DNA of 64,000 bases from Thamnaconus septentrionalis (GCA_009823395.1 CM020509.1:6095001-6159000), one strand, 5' to 3'; counted from the first letter of the stretch, positions 22,786-34,802 are shown. Numbers and translations are program-made. Notes: generated from the sequence alone by a model not told the origin.

Positions 22786-24089
22786 GTCTGCCAGACCAAA
22801 GTATTGCAGGTGGGGTTCCATTGCTCCCTCCACTGCCAGAACAACAGGTGGATATGCGTTTTTTTCACCTCCCCCCCACTTTTTATGATGTCTGCTCTCT
22901 CCGTGTTCACTTTTCAGAAGGAGCAACATGAGATGGCATAATTTCCTGCCAGAGAGAAGACAGACTGTGGAAGGAACCATGACTTTACTTGCGTGAAATC
23001 TTCTGGTCCGGGTCTTCAGCTGTGGCAGAACTTTTCGGTAACACCTGACTTAGTTTGAAAGAATTGTGATTAATGTTTGTTTTACCTTAAAAGCGTATTT
23101 CCTGCATTGCTGTGAAAGGTTCCAAATTATGCAAGATTCTTGCGAGTGAGTTTTTCCAAGGACAATTTTTGCTTCTATCCCGTCTCGAGTGTACAAGTTG
23201 GAGAATATCGCATTAGCAAATCCGAGAAAACTGCATAAAATTAAATTAAAAATCTAAATTTTGGATGGAAACTGGTTTGCAGAATAAACTCTGACGTGGC
23301 ACATGTTCAGAAGTGATCGATGAGCCGCACTGGATGAACATGGCGTCTTCCTGGTCCAGAATCGTTTCTCACGGCCAATTACAACTTGTCGTCATAGGAC
23401 GCCACGCTACTCTTTATCCAACATAGTATATTCAAGGATGACAGTGTGTAAAACGCAGCACCTTGAAAGACAGCTTTGATAATTCAGTGATTTATCCTGC
23501 CGAAGCCAGTTGCCTTGCTTCTTTTTTTTGTTTTCTCTCAAAGACAGCAGACACAATCTTTGACCCCTGAACAGACAACAGTTTTGACTGATCCGAAGCA
23601 GAAAACCGACTCCTCCATAAACCGTCTCAACTGGGCCAAAGCCGACTCAAAGTTGAAAGGGAAAATCAAACACGCCCTCCCGACGCTGTAAAGTTCACAC
23701 TACACTCGCATGTCATGACATATCTGAGAAGTTATCAAAAGCATACTCTAGTCGTGATAATCCTTCCGATGCTTGCGGAGCTGCGTCGCGCCCGTTAAAT
23801 TGCTTCAGCATGAGAAACACGTTGTGATTCGCTCACCAGAGTTTTATTTTCCTTCCAGAAACAAAGCCAAAGCGAACTCCTCGCTCCTCAAGGAGGCACG
23901 CTTCTTTTCTGCTGGTGTGTCCTGACTGACAGCTTTCATTTAGATTTGATTAAACTTCTGCCTTTTTACAAATGAACTCAACGTGTTTATTTTGGGCAAG
24001 CTCGAATCAAGAGGAAATCTCACTCTCTCTCTTGGCTAGTGCTTCGTTTGAAAGTTCGGGGAACATATGTCTTTTCCCCCCAGAGCTTT
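22786..24089. other. Spacer, nothing recognised
   Basis: Unique-looking mixed sequence with few open frames. 23080-23320 and 23700-23830 are balanced in composition and might hold weak regulatory sequence, but no clear motif cluster is seen. Confidence 0.4.
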
Positions 24090-24480
24090 TTAAGTAAATG
24101 ATTACAGGTCCCATTTTGTGCAAAATTACCGACAATTTCTAACAATACTTTGAAAAATAAGCCCTGCAGAAATGTGGAATGTCCACTCTTCACTTATTTT
24201 GCACGCTAATTGTTGTTGGGAAGCCGGCGCACAGTTCTGTGATTCTGCCCTCTGTGATGTCAAAAGGAGCACTGAAAACTCTCACGGGTTAGTGATCACT
24301 CCCCCAGCCAGGCGTTGGCTCCACCCCCTGAATTTGCTACGTTTTTGTCTCCTTCCAAGGCAAAAGAAAGCATTGCTTTTAGCAAGAAGCTAAAATCAGG
24401 AGTTTTATACGATGGAGGCTGCAAACACAGGGCTAAATATGAAGCTTTAGCTGGATGAGTCATACAGATCTACAGATTGG
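24090..24480 (+). mobile_element. Dyad repeat family copy
   Basis: Core CCCTCTGTGATGTCAAAAGG (24248-24267), GTTGGCTCCACCCCCTGA (24315-24332) and 3' marker GGAGGCTGCAAACACAGGGC (24415-24434) appear in the same order as at 4.9 kb. No coding capacity; edges approximate. Confidence 0.65.
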
Positions 24481-24559
24481 GATTAACATGGGACTGTAAC
24501 ATGTGATAACTAGACTCTGTGACCGGCCTGGTCAGCTGGCGTCTGGCTGTTAAACTTAG

Positions 24560-24860
24560 CTTTCACTTTCCCAAACATCTCCGGCCACAGTCTGTTTTTC
24601 CTCCCACTGAACTATGGAACACGGCCCAATAATCAAATTTACTTCTTTAAGTCCGGCCTATATATAGCGCCCGTCAAATCACTGTACACGAGTGCTAATC
24701 ATTTTCATCGCACAGGGGCCAGCGTACAGTCAGATCAAAGTTGAGCTCAGCCGTAGGCTGGAATGCAGCCTATTTTTAGCTTCTCCTTGCTAACTATCTG
24801 CCTTTTGATTGGAGATTAGCGCTGTTTTCACCCGGGCCATGGGTAAACATCCTTCCACTT
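24560..24860. promoter_or_regulatory. Candidate regulatory block with two MEF2 consensus sites
   Basis: CTATATATAG (24658-24667) and CTATTTTTAG (24770-24779) both fit YTA(W)4TAR exactly and start 112 bases apart. GCTAATCATTTTCATC and GATTGGAGATTAGC words add homeodomain-like content. Muscle or neural enhancer activity would be a natural guess, but that is inference. Confidence 0.45.
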
Positions 24861-24985
24861 ATTTTCCAAGCTCCCAATATTCCCAACTCGGCCGCGTGGA
24901 TAGGCACCTGCTATTTTTGGGAGTGTGTGTGTGGAGGGGCGGCCTAAAAAGAGTTCGGTCTTGGTTTACCCTCTGATAAATATTA

Positions 24986-24987
<2 letters not shown>

Positions 24988-25023
<36 letters not shown>

Positions 25024-25120
25024 GGAGGGCGGGTGGGTGGAAGGAGGCAGAGGGTGTGCGTAGGTGAAGAAGTGTTTGTGTGTGTGAGTGTGTGTGTGCG
25101 TGCGCGCGCCCCGGTGTGTA
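24988..25120. repeat. (GT)n microsatellite with imperfect extension
   Basis: Pure GT at 24988-25021, then G-rich and interrupted GT/GC units to about 25120, including a CGTGCGCGCGCC patch. Z-DNA-prone. Confidence 0.9.
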
Positions 25121-25800
25121 TTTGAGGGGAAACTGAGACCCGACCAAGTGAGTGTTGAAATATAACAACGTATACAGTTGCCTCTCGTGCGGTGTCACAT
25201 TGGCGGTGGGAAGACTTGGCGATGATTAATTTTCCAGGTCATTAGTAATAATAGACTTTAACGCTACTTAAACGTCTTGAAAATTGCTTTTAGTCAGTAT
25301 TGGGAGAGCGCAGAGAGCAAGGCAGCTGCCACACTGATGCGACTGATATTTCGCTTGCAGCATTTTTCACGTCAATTAAAAAGGAAAACATTGCGTCATT
25401 TTTTCCCCTGTTGTCGTTTTGATGCAATCCGATGACATATGAAAGTGCTGCTGCTGGGATTTCACGCATTGAAGTCAGTGAGACTGTACCTTTCAGATTA
25501 TCAATACACTATTTATATTCATTTATGTAATGTTTTTATTAATCAAGGTGAAAAAATGCATTTGTTCAACACTTTTTCCAGGAGGCTGTTGTTGAATTTT
25601 GTTTCAGAGGAAAATGCGAACCAGACCTTGAACTGAAGGTTTTAATCGTGATCTTTATTGTGCCATACAGAAACAAAATGCATTGATCAACGTTTGCCCT
25701 CATCTCAGCCTGGAAAAACCATTGACAAATACTAAAAAAACAAACAAAAAAAAAGCAGAATTTGGTCATTTAAAAAAAAGCCTACAAGTGTGCTGTTCCG
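25121..25800. other. AT-rich spacer
   Basis: A-rich stretches at 25733-25755 and 25772-25782. No repeat family or gene identified. Confidence 0.5.
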
Positions 25801-26030
25801 CTCTTCCTCTGAAGGTTAATGAGCTCTGAGGAGCCTCGGCGGTGGGAACGCGGCGGCGGGCGGCGCTCCGGCCCGACAGCTGGCCCAGTCCTGCGCCGTG
25901 AAGGTTACGATCACAGCAGAGCAGAGATCTGGATCTCAGCACTCACGGCCCCGAGACCCCCGAGCCGCTCAGACAGCTGGACCCTGGTTCTGGTTTCATT
26001 ACCAGTTTGGTCGCCGTGACTACAAACAGC
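25801..26030. other. GC-rich patch
   Basis: CpG-rich CGGCGGCGGGCGGCGCTCCG-type stretch at about 25847-25870. No gene recognised. Confidence 0.4.
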
Positions 26031-26039
26031 AGATTGTTG

Positions 26040-26285
26040 TCACTCTTTTTTTTTTTCTCTTTCTTTGTCCTCCACCCCCTTCTCCCTTTTTTCCTGTGTC
26101 CGTGTCTGCGGCGTAAATCGCTTTTTTATATCGCCCCTCTTGGCAGAGGACGGAAGAAAACATCTCGCCCTTTCTTCCTCTCTTTCATGAGTAATGCCGA
26201 TTTTCCTTTTCTCACCCACCTTCCCCCTCTCCCCCAACCCTCCACTCCCACCTCCCAACCCTCCCTTCCCCTCCCCTCCACTACT
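26040..26285 (-). repeat. Polypyrimidine tract, G-quadruplex-prone on the minus strand
   Basis: Long C/T-rich runs, most dense at 26207-26280, where repeated CCC and CCCC blocks have short A or T loops. Confidence 0.7.
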
Positions 26286-26330
26286 TTCACTCGGCTTTCC
26301 CCTCGCGCCAGCTGTGGTCCGCACAAAAAC

Positions 26331-26610
26331 TGATTTTCAGAGTGTTAACCACCATGTTCTTCCTGCCGACGGCAGAATTTCATTTGCAGAGCACAGGGGG
26401 CCAATATCTAGGGTAATTCCCCGGGTTTAGTGCCACTGATCTCTCCCAGCCTCACCTTGGGGAGAAAAAATTAAAGCGGCGATAGAGGGGCCTCAACCCT
26501 GGCCAGCGCCGCCGCTGAGCTCGCCCTGTCCGGCTCGCCGCCTCATTGCTGTCGACTATTGGAGGCTCACGCGTTACACCTGGTCAGCCTCATATCCGCT
26601 GTCTGGTAAA
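26331..26610. promoter_or_regulatory. Candidate regulatory block
   Basis: Non-repetitive sequence with TTTCATTTGCAG, AATATCTAGGGTAATTCCCC and AATTAAAGC words between a pyrimidine tract and a CpG-rich stretch. Confidence 0.35.
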
Positions 26611-27296
26611 TACGCCGCCTTGAACGCTCGGCGGTCGCGGTCGAAATTGTAGAGGAAAACGGCTTATTTTACAGATTTATTTGTCTGAATAATCGAAGCG
26701 TGCGACCGGCCTCCGCTGGCTGCTGCAGCTTCTTCACCGCGGACGATGTGGTTCTTGGAACCGTTGCTAAAAGGTTTGCGTGCAATGCAAGTGCAGCTGC
26801 TCCGGTGAAGCTGGAAAATTGAGATTCCTTCCGTCGCCTTTTATAGAATGTAAGGCGGCTGATGTAATTACTACAGCTATTTACCCCTGTATTTCGACGG
26901 GTCAACAATTTCTTTCATGTCATTATTGGCCCTGTTATGTTATAAATCGAAAAGAGAGAAAAAAATCTGAGACAGAAAAAAGGTCAGCAATGTGTTTTTG
27001 TTTACCAGTTTAAATTTCTAGACATCATTTGAATACGTTCAACCTGCAAAATGTCAGCATAGCCCTTAACCGCAGTAACACCATCAATTTTGAGTTAAAG
27101 TCTCAGTTTACATTTTGTTTACATTTCTACTTTCCCCCTTAAAAAATAGATTTGCTGCCTGGTCTTTGAAATAAATGTGAATGTCAACATATTGAACCAA
27201 ACTTTTCATTGTTCTGCTTTGTTTCCCTTTCTTCCGGGACATGGTGTAAATGTCATTGTGAATGTGTCTTCTTCAAAAATTCAGTCTGAGAAAAAA

Positions 27297-27298
<2 letters not shown>
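26611..27298. other. Spacer, nothing recognised
   Basis: AT-rich after 26940. Nothing recognised on either strand. Confidence 0.45.

Positions 27299-27328
<30 letters not shown>
27299..27328. repeat. (CA)n microsatellite
   Basis: Uninterrupted CA dinucleotides. Confidence 0.95.
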
Positions 27329-27330
<2 letters not shown>

Positions 27331-28335
27331 GCATATTTTAAAAGCAACTAAAACACAGCAGCAAATTCAAATGTCAGGGTTTTTTTTCGCTCCGTTCTTT
27401 CCTCCTCCCCAACTTCAATCACAATAGAGGAGATTGGATTTTTATTACCTTGAGGATAAAATGTAAAATCAGCAATGGGAGCGACAAGGAAAAAAAAGAA
27501 AAAGAAAAAAACTTTTCTTCCCCTCCTCAGGGTTTCAGATCGGCGGGTCAAGGACGTCGCCCTGCTCCTAAGCCTCGATGGCGGCAATTAAAAGCCGGAG
27601 TCTTGTTAACCATGTGCTCCGGCTTAGCACGCTGGAAGATGAGGAGGACGAGGCGGCAGCACGTGTGCGTGCAGCCGCGAGGGCCTCGCGTCGAGCGGCC
27701 GCCGCCGCCGCCGCAGCGCACCATATTTCATCTTTCCTTGCAACAGCGCCGCGACTCCCACGCACGCAGGTCAAAGTAATGAAAGACGAGAGACGGAATA
27801 TCTAAACAACTTCGGCCGGCTTCCTTTTTACTTCTAAGACAAACACACGCTGCCCCCTCACGTGCACGCGCAGATGCACACGCACGCACTGGCTCACACA
27901 GCAGTGTGTTCCTTCACACTGGGGGTTCCTGGAAAACAATCTATTTGTGCACAACAGCAGGAGGCCGTGTGCACATAAGTGAAACCAAATGAGCCGAATG
28001 TCTCCCTGATTAAATGTTATTGTTTCCTTGAGAGAAAAAGCGCATCCCATAAAACGCTCGCTCTTGCCCCTCCCCTCATGCGTGACACGACCTGCAACCG
28101 GCTGAAAACCCGGCAATGTGTTTCCAATTCCGACCGGGGGGGGGGGGGGAGATACGGACGCCGCCGCCTTAGAAATTGCTCAGCCAAGACGGAAAGAAAG
28201 CGTAAACAAATGTTTTGCCACCGAGCACGTTGGAACCCACCCCTCCCCCCACCGCCTCCTGTCAGCACCCCTGCTGGAGGGTGCGGGGTAGGGAGGCAGG
28301 GGGTGGGGTCCGCAGCGTCACATGTGATGCATTAA
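27329..28335. other. GC-rich spacer with simple repeats
   Basis: A GCC-type repeat lies at 27697-27716, a 14-base G run at 28136-28149, and C/G-rich patches at 28240-28315. Alanine- and arginine-rich frames here come from the triplet repeats. Confidence 0.5.
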
Positions 28336-28445
28336 CAGGAAGACAGAAAACATGTTTTTGGAGTTAAACTATTAGGAGGCCTTTCAAATGAGATACATTT
28401 CCTAATTAGGCCCTTTCAAAACATTTACATATTGCTTCTTCGGGG
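28336..28445. promoter_or_regulatory. Candidate regulatory block
   Basis: CTAATTAG (28402-28409), a perfect palindrome, lies between two direct CCTTTCAAA repeats (28380-28388 and 28412-28420). Confidence 0.4.
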
Positions 28446-29527
28446 TGTCGGGAGGAGGGGTGCGTCTATGGGAAGGGGCGGCAGTGTCGACATATGAAGC
28501 AAAACAAACAGGGAAAACTTCTGAAGCACAGACGGCAACGAGTCGTCGACGGCTCTCCTGGTTTCTCCACTTTTCCTCTCTGATGTCTTTGAGGCCTTTT
28601 ATCTTTATCTTTTCTCCGCTCTGTGTGAGTTTCTTTCCTTAATCCCACGAGGGAAACAACTCAGGAGGATAGGAAGAGAGGAAAAGACACACGAGGCAAA
28701 GCGTGAAACATACCAACGCGATCACATGGCAAATTATTCGTCTTGAGCTGGATATCGATTTGATGGCAAAGTTAAAAATTTTCAGTTTTTTTTTTTCCAT
28801 TTTCATCCCATATTTTTTCTATCCCCCAAACGCCAAAAAGTCGAAAAGTCTCTCCAGACTCAGACAAAGATCCAATGCTTACATTTTCCACATTAGCGTT
28901 CTTCATTATTGGTCATTATCTAAACCAGGGTTTTACTATTGCATGCAGCAGCCTGAAGCTCAGTCGACGCCACCAATCCAACGTCTAAACTTGCCGTGCC
29001 TTCCACGCACACCATCCCGCAGTAACAGGAAACAGTGGGCCAGCGCAAAACGACACCGTTGGTAGCTGTCGGCTGCTTTTCGGCAAAAAAACCAAAACGG
29101 CCTCGCACCGCATGGTAACAGCCCCTCACTTTGGCTGTCAGGTTGAGCTAACGCAGACGTCACGACTTATCGGCGGAGTCGTCTTCCGTTCCGCTCCCGC
29201 CGCCGCCGCCGCTGCGGAGAAACTCAAACCTATTGTTTGATGTGGACGGACAGATTGTCTCCCAAAGGCCGGCAAATACTTTGTGCAAACAAGCCGCACT
29301 TTAACGCTATTCCCCAAAGTGCAACCGGGCAAAGATGAGAGCGCGAGGTGTCCGTTTTCCTAAACCTCGTGCGGGGCTGACGCTAAATGAAAACCACATG
29401 CGTAAATACGAACCTCGGCACACGTGCAGTTGCGCCGGCGCGCGGGCGAGCGGAGACGGTAATCGGATTGGTTTCCTGTGACAAATAATAACATTTGTTT
29501 TAAAACCAGCGGCGTCTCTTCTCTCAG
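28446..29527. other. Spacer becoming CpG-rich
   Basis: 28740-28830 is AT-rich. From about 29160 the sequence is CpG-rich, with a GCC repeat near 29198-29214 and a CGCCGGCGCGCGGGCGAGCG stretch at about 29433-29452. It leads into the candidate exon. Confidence 0.4.
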
Positions 29528-29583
29528 ACGGCGGCGGCGGCTCCGGCGGTAACCCGAGGCCCAACTCCTCTAGGCTCCTGAAG
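29528..29583 (+). other. Candidate short exon, 56 bp, unrecognised
   Basis: A pyrimidine run ending TCTCTTCTCTCAG (29515-29527) gives a plausible acceptor, and AAG/GTGAGG at 29581-29589 a plausible donor. Of three frames, only the one starting at 29530 is open; it reads a glycine-rich start and then NPRPNSSRLLK, with G or C at most third positions. I recognise no family. It lies at the 3' edge of a CpG-rich patch. It could be a real coding or untranslated exon, or a chance pairing of splice-like words. Confidence 0.25.
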
Positions 29584-29589
29584 GTGAGG

Positions 29590-30419
29590 AGATGTTGCTA
29601 CCTTTGGAACAGCGGGGAAAGTTTGGGGGTCAGATTAGCGCTGCTGTCAGACACGGTGGTCCTCCCGCTGAGTTGGGCCTCGGTTGTGTTGAGGGGGATT
29701 AGTTGGAATCGCAGCCATGAGGCTCCTCCAGTTTGCCTTCAGTTTCCCAGCGTTACGTTTTCAGTAGTTTTAAGTCGATAAAAACAAGCAACTTACGGGT
29801 TTTGTTAGCTAGTAATAATCTTTGAGGCAACATAAATAGTGGTTCCACTTGCAAAGAAGTGGTTTCATTGCACTGCCACATATCTACAGTGGAGCAGAAC
29901 GTGCTTGAGGTCTGAGCTTTTTCACTTGGACATCGAAACATCTGTTTAGATATGCAAACAAATTTCATGCTCTGCTTTTAATTAACAAATGGGAAGAAAT
30001 TCCTAAAGCCAATTATTTTCATCCTTTGCAATCCTGTAATATCACTTGATAACAGATGCATTGGCCGTCAACGCTAAATGCTAAAACACAAAAAGATAAA
30101 GAGCTTAAGCTGTCAAGTTTTATGCAATATCTATTCAATACATGCAATTACAATGCGCATTGAGCATATTCCCTGCTAAACAAAACCCTTATCTTAAAAT
30201 GATTGGTCACTTTCAGATATATAGAATAAAGTATAACATTAATTACATTTTTGAAATTGCACAAGACATATTCACAGATCAGAATTCCAAAAGAAATTCC
30301 CACTTCGATTCTCTCAACTTTTGTGAGTTTTTTTTTTTTTTTTTTTCTAAATCAGCCGTACAGTGATAATCTGGCTGAAATGTGCAAATATTGAGAATAA
30401 AAGTGACGCAACACTTCCT
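29590..30419. other. Spacer, AT-rich in its second half
   Basis: 29970-30300 is AT-rich. A T run lies at about 30330-30346. No gene recognised. Confidence 0.5.
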
Positions 30420-30575
30420 ATGCAGTGTTATTTTATCTTCCGGAAGGCTTCCCATGGAGGATCTGCTTAATTATTTAATGGGCAAGCTTATTTCCTCCCA
30501 TCCACTTTGGTAATGAGTGATGACTTTGGAGCCCCATGTAGTTCAGCTTAACTGCGATCAAGCGCCGGCCCCTGG
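30420..30575. promoter_or_regulatory. Candidate regulatory block
   Basis: TTAATTATTTAATGGG (30468-30483) and GGTAATGAGTGATGAC words lie in non-repetitive sequence that changes sharply into the following C-rich tract. Confidence 0.4.
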
Positions 30576-30845
30576 GAGCACCCCCCGCCTTCACTCCCCC
30601 TCGTCCCCACCCCCTTCACCTCCAGTACAACCACCCCTAACACCCCCCCTCCGCCTCCCACAACTCTGAGCAGATGAACGTCGTCGGTGATAATGGATAG
30701 CACAGTTTTCATCACAAATTCATCTGCCCGCCGCGACTTCGGAGCCGCCGCTGACCCGGGGATCCAACCCTACCCCCCTGAAACACCCCAACCCCCCGAC
30801 CAACCCCACCCCCGTCCGGCTGATTTGAGTCGGACAAATTTCCCC
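30576..30845 (-). repeat. C-rich low-complexity tract
   Basis: Two C-rich stretches (30578-30660 and about 30755-30820) have many CCCC runs and predict G-quadruplexes on the minus strand. Proline-rich frames here are not credible genes. Confidence 0.65.
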
Positions 30846-33100
30846 CTTCCTTCGGGTTCTGCGGCCGGCTGCGAGGGGAGCGTCCCGCGCGGCTCATCTG
30901 CCTCCTATTACCTTCCCCCGAGTGGAGTGTGTACACAGTGGATGTGTTAATGGACAAAAATGCGACACAGAGAGAGACATGGCGTGCAGGGCTGGTAAAA
31001 AGAAACTCTTCCCGCCGAGCGACAGGCAGCCAGAACTCCCCACTTTCTCCGCTATTGTGTCTCGTCTTACGTGACTTGGCCAGAGGTTGGAAAACTCAGA
31101 TCTTTGCGGGTTATTTACAAGCTGCACATGTGGGCCTTTTCCTGCAGGATAGCTGCAGCGAAAAATGTCCTGTTTTCTGCCTCCAAGTTTCGCTTTTTAA
31201 AACCAGTTCTGGTGATTCATCTGGTGTGCTGACGACGGCTTCTAAGAGAATCTCAGTTGCATCTCCTCCACAATATACTAGGCAAAAAATTCTGCTGAGA
31301 AAATAGCCACAGCAACCTCTAAGCCCTGGATTTATATGTCCGACATTTCAGTTTTCAATCATAAAAGTTGATTTTTTGGTCCATCTGTCAGCTGATTCGA
31401 TGAGTGGGTGAGAATTTTTGTTGTAATTCCCACAAGTGGGTGAGGGTAACTGTATCGAGGAGCACCAGCCCGGGTGCAAGTTCAAATGGGCCGGCTTTCT
31501 GGCCGACGCTTGAGAAAGTCTCATGGCAACAGTCGGCGGCAGTTGTTTGATACTGTAGCCTGGCATGGCGGCTGCCTCCCTGAGCCCACAATGGATCAGG
31601 CATGACCGCCACGCTTAAATATAGAAGCGCGGGCAGCAGAAGTTCAGCCGTCTACTCTATCAATCAACGTTCTTTCAAGGAACACACTGAAAAAGGGCCC
31701 CCTAGTGACGGCGCGGGTGAGAGTCATTCCTTGGACACACTTGGAAGCGGAGCTCGTCGTGGACTCCTGGAGAACAGCAAAATATTAGCGCTGCTGATAA
31801 AATGCGCGATTCGACATCGAACCCAAAACATCACAAGATGAACTCAGTCAACATCGGAGTGTTCAGTAAAGCCTCAAGCTTTGCCAACGGCTGCATGACT
31901 CATGACACATGACCTCAACGTTTGCTGAGTAAAGACGTTTTTGTCCGATTCATCACATTTCACTCAAATTTGTCATCCGCCAGACCTGGTCCTGCTTGTT
32001 TACACGAGTCATAGCAGCAACACTTCTTGATGGACCTGGGAAGGTACAGTGTGGGAAATTTGTCAAGATGTATTGACAAAAGTTAACCATGATAAGCACA
32101 CTTTCACTTCTATTGTCCAGCTGGATTTGATCAGCTATTATGTATATATTTATATACGTATCAAAGATATTTTGAAGGTAGGAAATCAAACATCATTCAG
32201 AAATTTCAAAGAGTGCCAAATAGAAAGGACTGCAATATGAAACTGAGTGGGAGAGTACATGTAATGAAGGAGCTAGCTGTCTGTATCAGCACCAAGTGGT
32301 GCCGGTAGTTTTTCTGGTTGTCTTGTGTGACAATGACTTAAAGTTTGGCAAACCAGCCGGACAAATGGTGGCATGTGCGAAGACCACTGAAGTGATAGAA
32401 GCCTGGTAGAAGACACGGTCGGTGGAGTGCAGGTGTCCACGGCAAGACAACCAATCAGAGAGACCGATGGGATGGGGAAGCAGATAGTTTTTGTGCAACG
32501 CTGAACTATTACTGAATTATTGCTGAATTATTACTCTTGTGAGGCTACCACGCTGGGGACCAGGATGAAGAATCAAGATGTTTTAAACTTGCCCACCACT
32601 GAAGCAGACTGGAAGCCAGTCGCTTAAAGTCCAGCCTTTGCCGACGCCACCGGATTTTCAGTTGCACTCCAGACGTGAATCACACTTTTACTGGTCGGCA
32701 ATTGCTCAAAGCAACATTTTTGTTTTGGCATTTTTTTTTTTTTGTAATAGCCGTTTCTTCCTCCCTCTCTAACAACAGCTGGGTGGAAGAGGCCCGACGA
32801 CTGGCAATAAAAGACAATGAAACAGAAATGTTCCAGAGTGGAACGTCGACTGGGGGAGATGTGAGGGAATGTGTGGGCCGGATTAGGAACAGCTTGGAGT
32901 GCAAATTGAATTAGCCCTTTCGAGATGACTCGGGCTAAGAAATGAAATGTCATCCTCGCACACGCACGCAAAAAAAAATATGAAACATGTGAATGTGACG
33001 AGGATTTTTCTTTCCTCCTCCTCTTCTTCTTTTCTTTTGGCCGTACGGAGATGTGTCAGGCATAAATCATGGCAGCGACAATGAAAACCAGCCGTCTGCA
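30846..33100. other. Spacer, nothing recognised
   Basis: Mixed sequence. A T run at 32731-32743, AT-rich patch at 32080-32170, and a three-fold CTGAATTATTACT-like local repeat near 32509-32535. No regulatory cluster or gene recognised. Confidence 0.4.
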
Positions 33101-33640
33101 GCTCCTCGAGACTGTCGGGGGTTAGGGGGGTGGGGAGGTGCGAAGAGACTCATGCTGCACGTCGAGTCGTGCAGCTGTTTCCAAACTGCGGCTCGCTGCG
33201 CCGGCCGTGTCTCCCGCAGCGCTGCGGCTCCCACCGGCCGAGAAACGGTTCCTCGGATTGATTTACGACGCAGACATGATGAAGGCCAACCGCAACTCCT
33301 TTGTGTTTATGACCGAGACATAAAAAAAAAAGAACGAAAGAGACGAAAAAGTGACTCCCAAAGGGCCTGCAAAGTCACCAGTTTAACGGACAATTTCCGA
33401 CGACTCGTTTTCTTTTAATCGGCCTCAGGAATCGACTCGTGCTGAAACGTTTTCAGCGAGAGATGAAATTCCGTCGAGCCGATTTGAGGGCGGCCTCCTC
33501 GAGTTGGAGCGTCTGTCATTATCTGTGAAGACATCCATCATCTTGTCTTCAGCTCCTCGACTCTCAAACTCAAAATTGTTACACGTTTGACTCGTCTTGC
33601 ACTCGTTTTTTATTTTTTGCCTGCGTTCATCTGCAGCCCG
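33101..33640. other. CpG-rich patch and flank
   Basis: CpG-rich sequence at 33150-33260. Short open frames on the plus strand have no supporting motifs. Confidence 0.4.
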
Positions 33641-33645
33641 TCGGT

Positions 33646-33675
33646 GCAAAACTGTCGGTGCAAAACTGTCGGTGC
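33646..33675 (+). repeat. 15-bp tandem repeat
   Basis: CGGTGCAAAACTGT units recur in tandem and then decay, a local slippage-type duplication. Confidence 0.8.
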
Positions 33676-33776
33676 TCAAACTGGGGATTTATTTTCACGG
33701 CAGCCCAACTGTTTAAAATAAACAACTAAAATACTGCATTTACAGTCCATGGTTTTCATTGACCTGTAATTTACTC

Positions 33777-33811
33777 ATCTATGTATCTATCTGGATGATA
33801 GATACATAGAT
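33777..33811. repeat. Perfect inverted repeat, 15 bp arms
   Basis: Arms at 33777-33791 and 33797-33811 (ATCTATGTATCTATC and its complement) enclose a five-base TGGAT loop. More GATA-type words follow to 33830. It probably arose within a GATA microsatellite that folded or inverted. Confidence 0.9.
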
Positions 33812-33839
33812 ATATAGACAGATACTATATTCATTCATC

Positions 33840-34795
33840 ACGTATGAGCAGCAAAACCTGAATTGCGATTCATCTATTTTTTAAATTTCTGAGCTATTTG
33901 CAGTACTTGACCTGAGTCACGACGCCTATGTAAATATACGTGTTGCAGTGCAAATGTATTTATATCATTTTTAAGATAGAGAGAGATAAGCTCCAAATGT
34001 TGATACAGCGTCTTAAAGATGTTATTAATCCCTCTCCGAGGTGTCCCAGTGGATAATGTCTCTCTTATAAACGCTCACCAGGTCGTCGTGTGCGAATCCC
34101 GGCTTTTCCCGGCGCAGTCGGGACGGTTCACCGCAGACACTGCAGCGCACGTGCTGCCTGGCGACGACGGATCCAGAACAAGGCGATCCATCAGCGGCCA
34201 TTCCTCACTCCGCACGCCAGTTCCACGTCCATTATCAGTTTTTACGGGGATGCAACGAGGGGATGGAAGAGATTTTTCCTTTTTCTCTTTTCCTCCAGCC
34301 CGCCGCCAAACAGGAGGCCACATTAGAAACGTACAGACGGACGGATGAGCGGGGGGAGCCTCGGCTTAAAAAAAAGGAATGCCTTCTTGTAAATGATAAA
34401 GTGGCGACTGATTACAGTTGACTTTCGGGCTGAGCTGCAGATCCCACACACGAGCGCTCGCGATGAGAAAACAGGCGCTTCTGCGATGGTGTTGCTAGCT
34501 CGCAGTCAGGAGTCTTAAAAGCGCGGCGAGGATCGAACTGAGCCTCGGTGTCATAAAACTCCTGTTTCTGATCTGCAACATGAGGCAGAGCAGGAAAAGG
34601 AGAAGAAGAAGAAAAAGGCAGAGAGACACGAGCCAAAAGAGCTTTTTCATACTGTAAATTAAGAAGACCGCGGCTTTCAAAGCAAAACCATTATGATAGT
34701 TAACGTGGAGCCACTTTAAAGGGCCAGTCCGCAGGACTGACATGAATAATAGTGTTTAATTTGTTTAATCTTGAAGGGACAGTGGGTGGCGGCTG
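33840..34795. other. Spacer, nothing recognised
   Basis: AT-rich to 34020, then mixed. An AGAAGAAGAAG patch lies near 34600. No gene identified. Confidence 0.45.
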
Positions 34796-34802
34796 GCCTG
34801 TG

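Noticed and set aside
27568..27805. Alanine-rich frames on both strands as genes
   Set aside because: They arise from GCC and GAG triplet repeats; frames on opposite strands overlap fully.
33777..33811. Rho-independent terminator
   Set aside because: Bacterial-type terminators do not apply in this genome, and no T run follows the stem.
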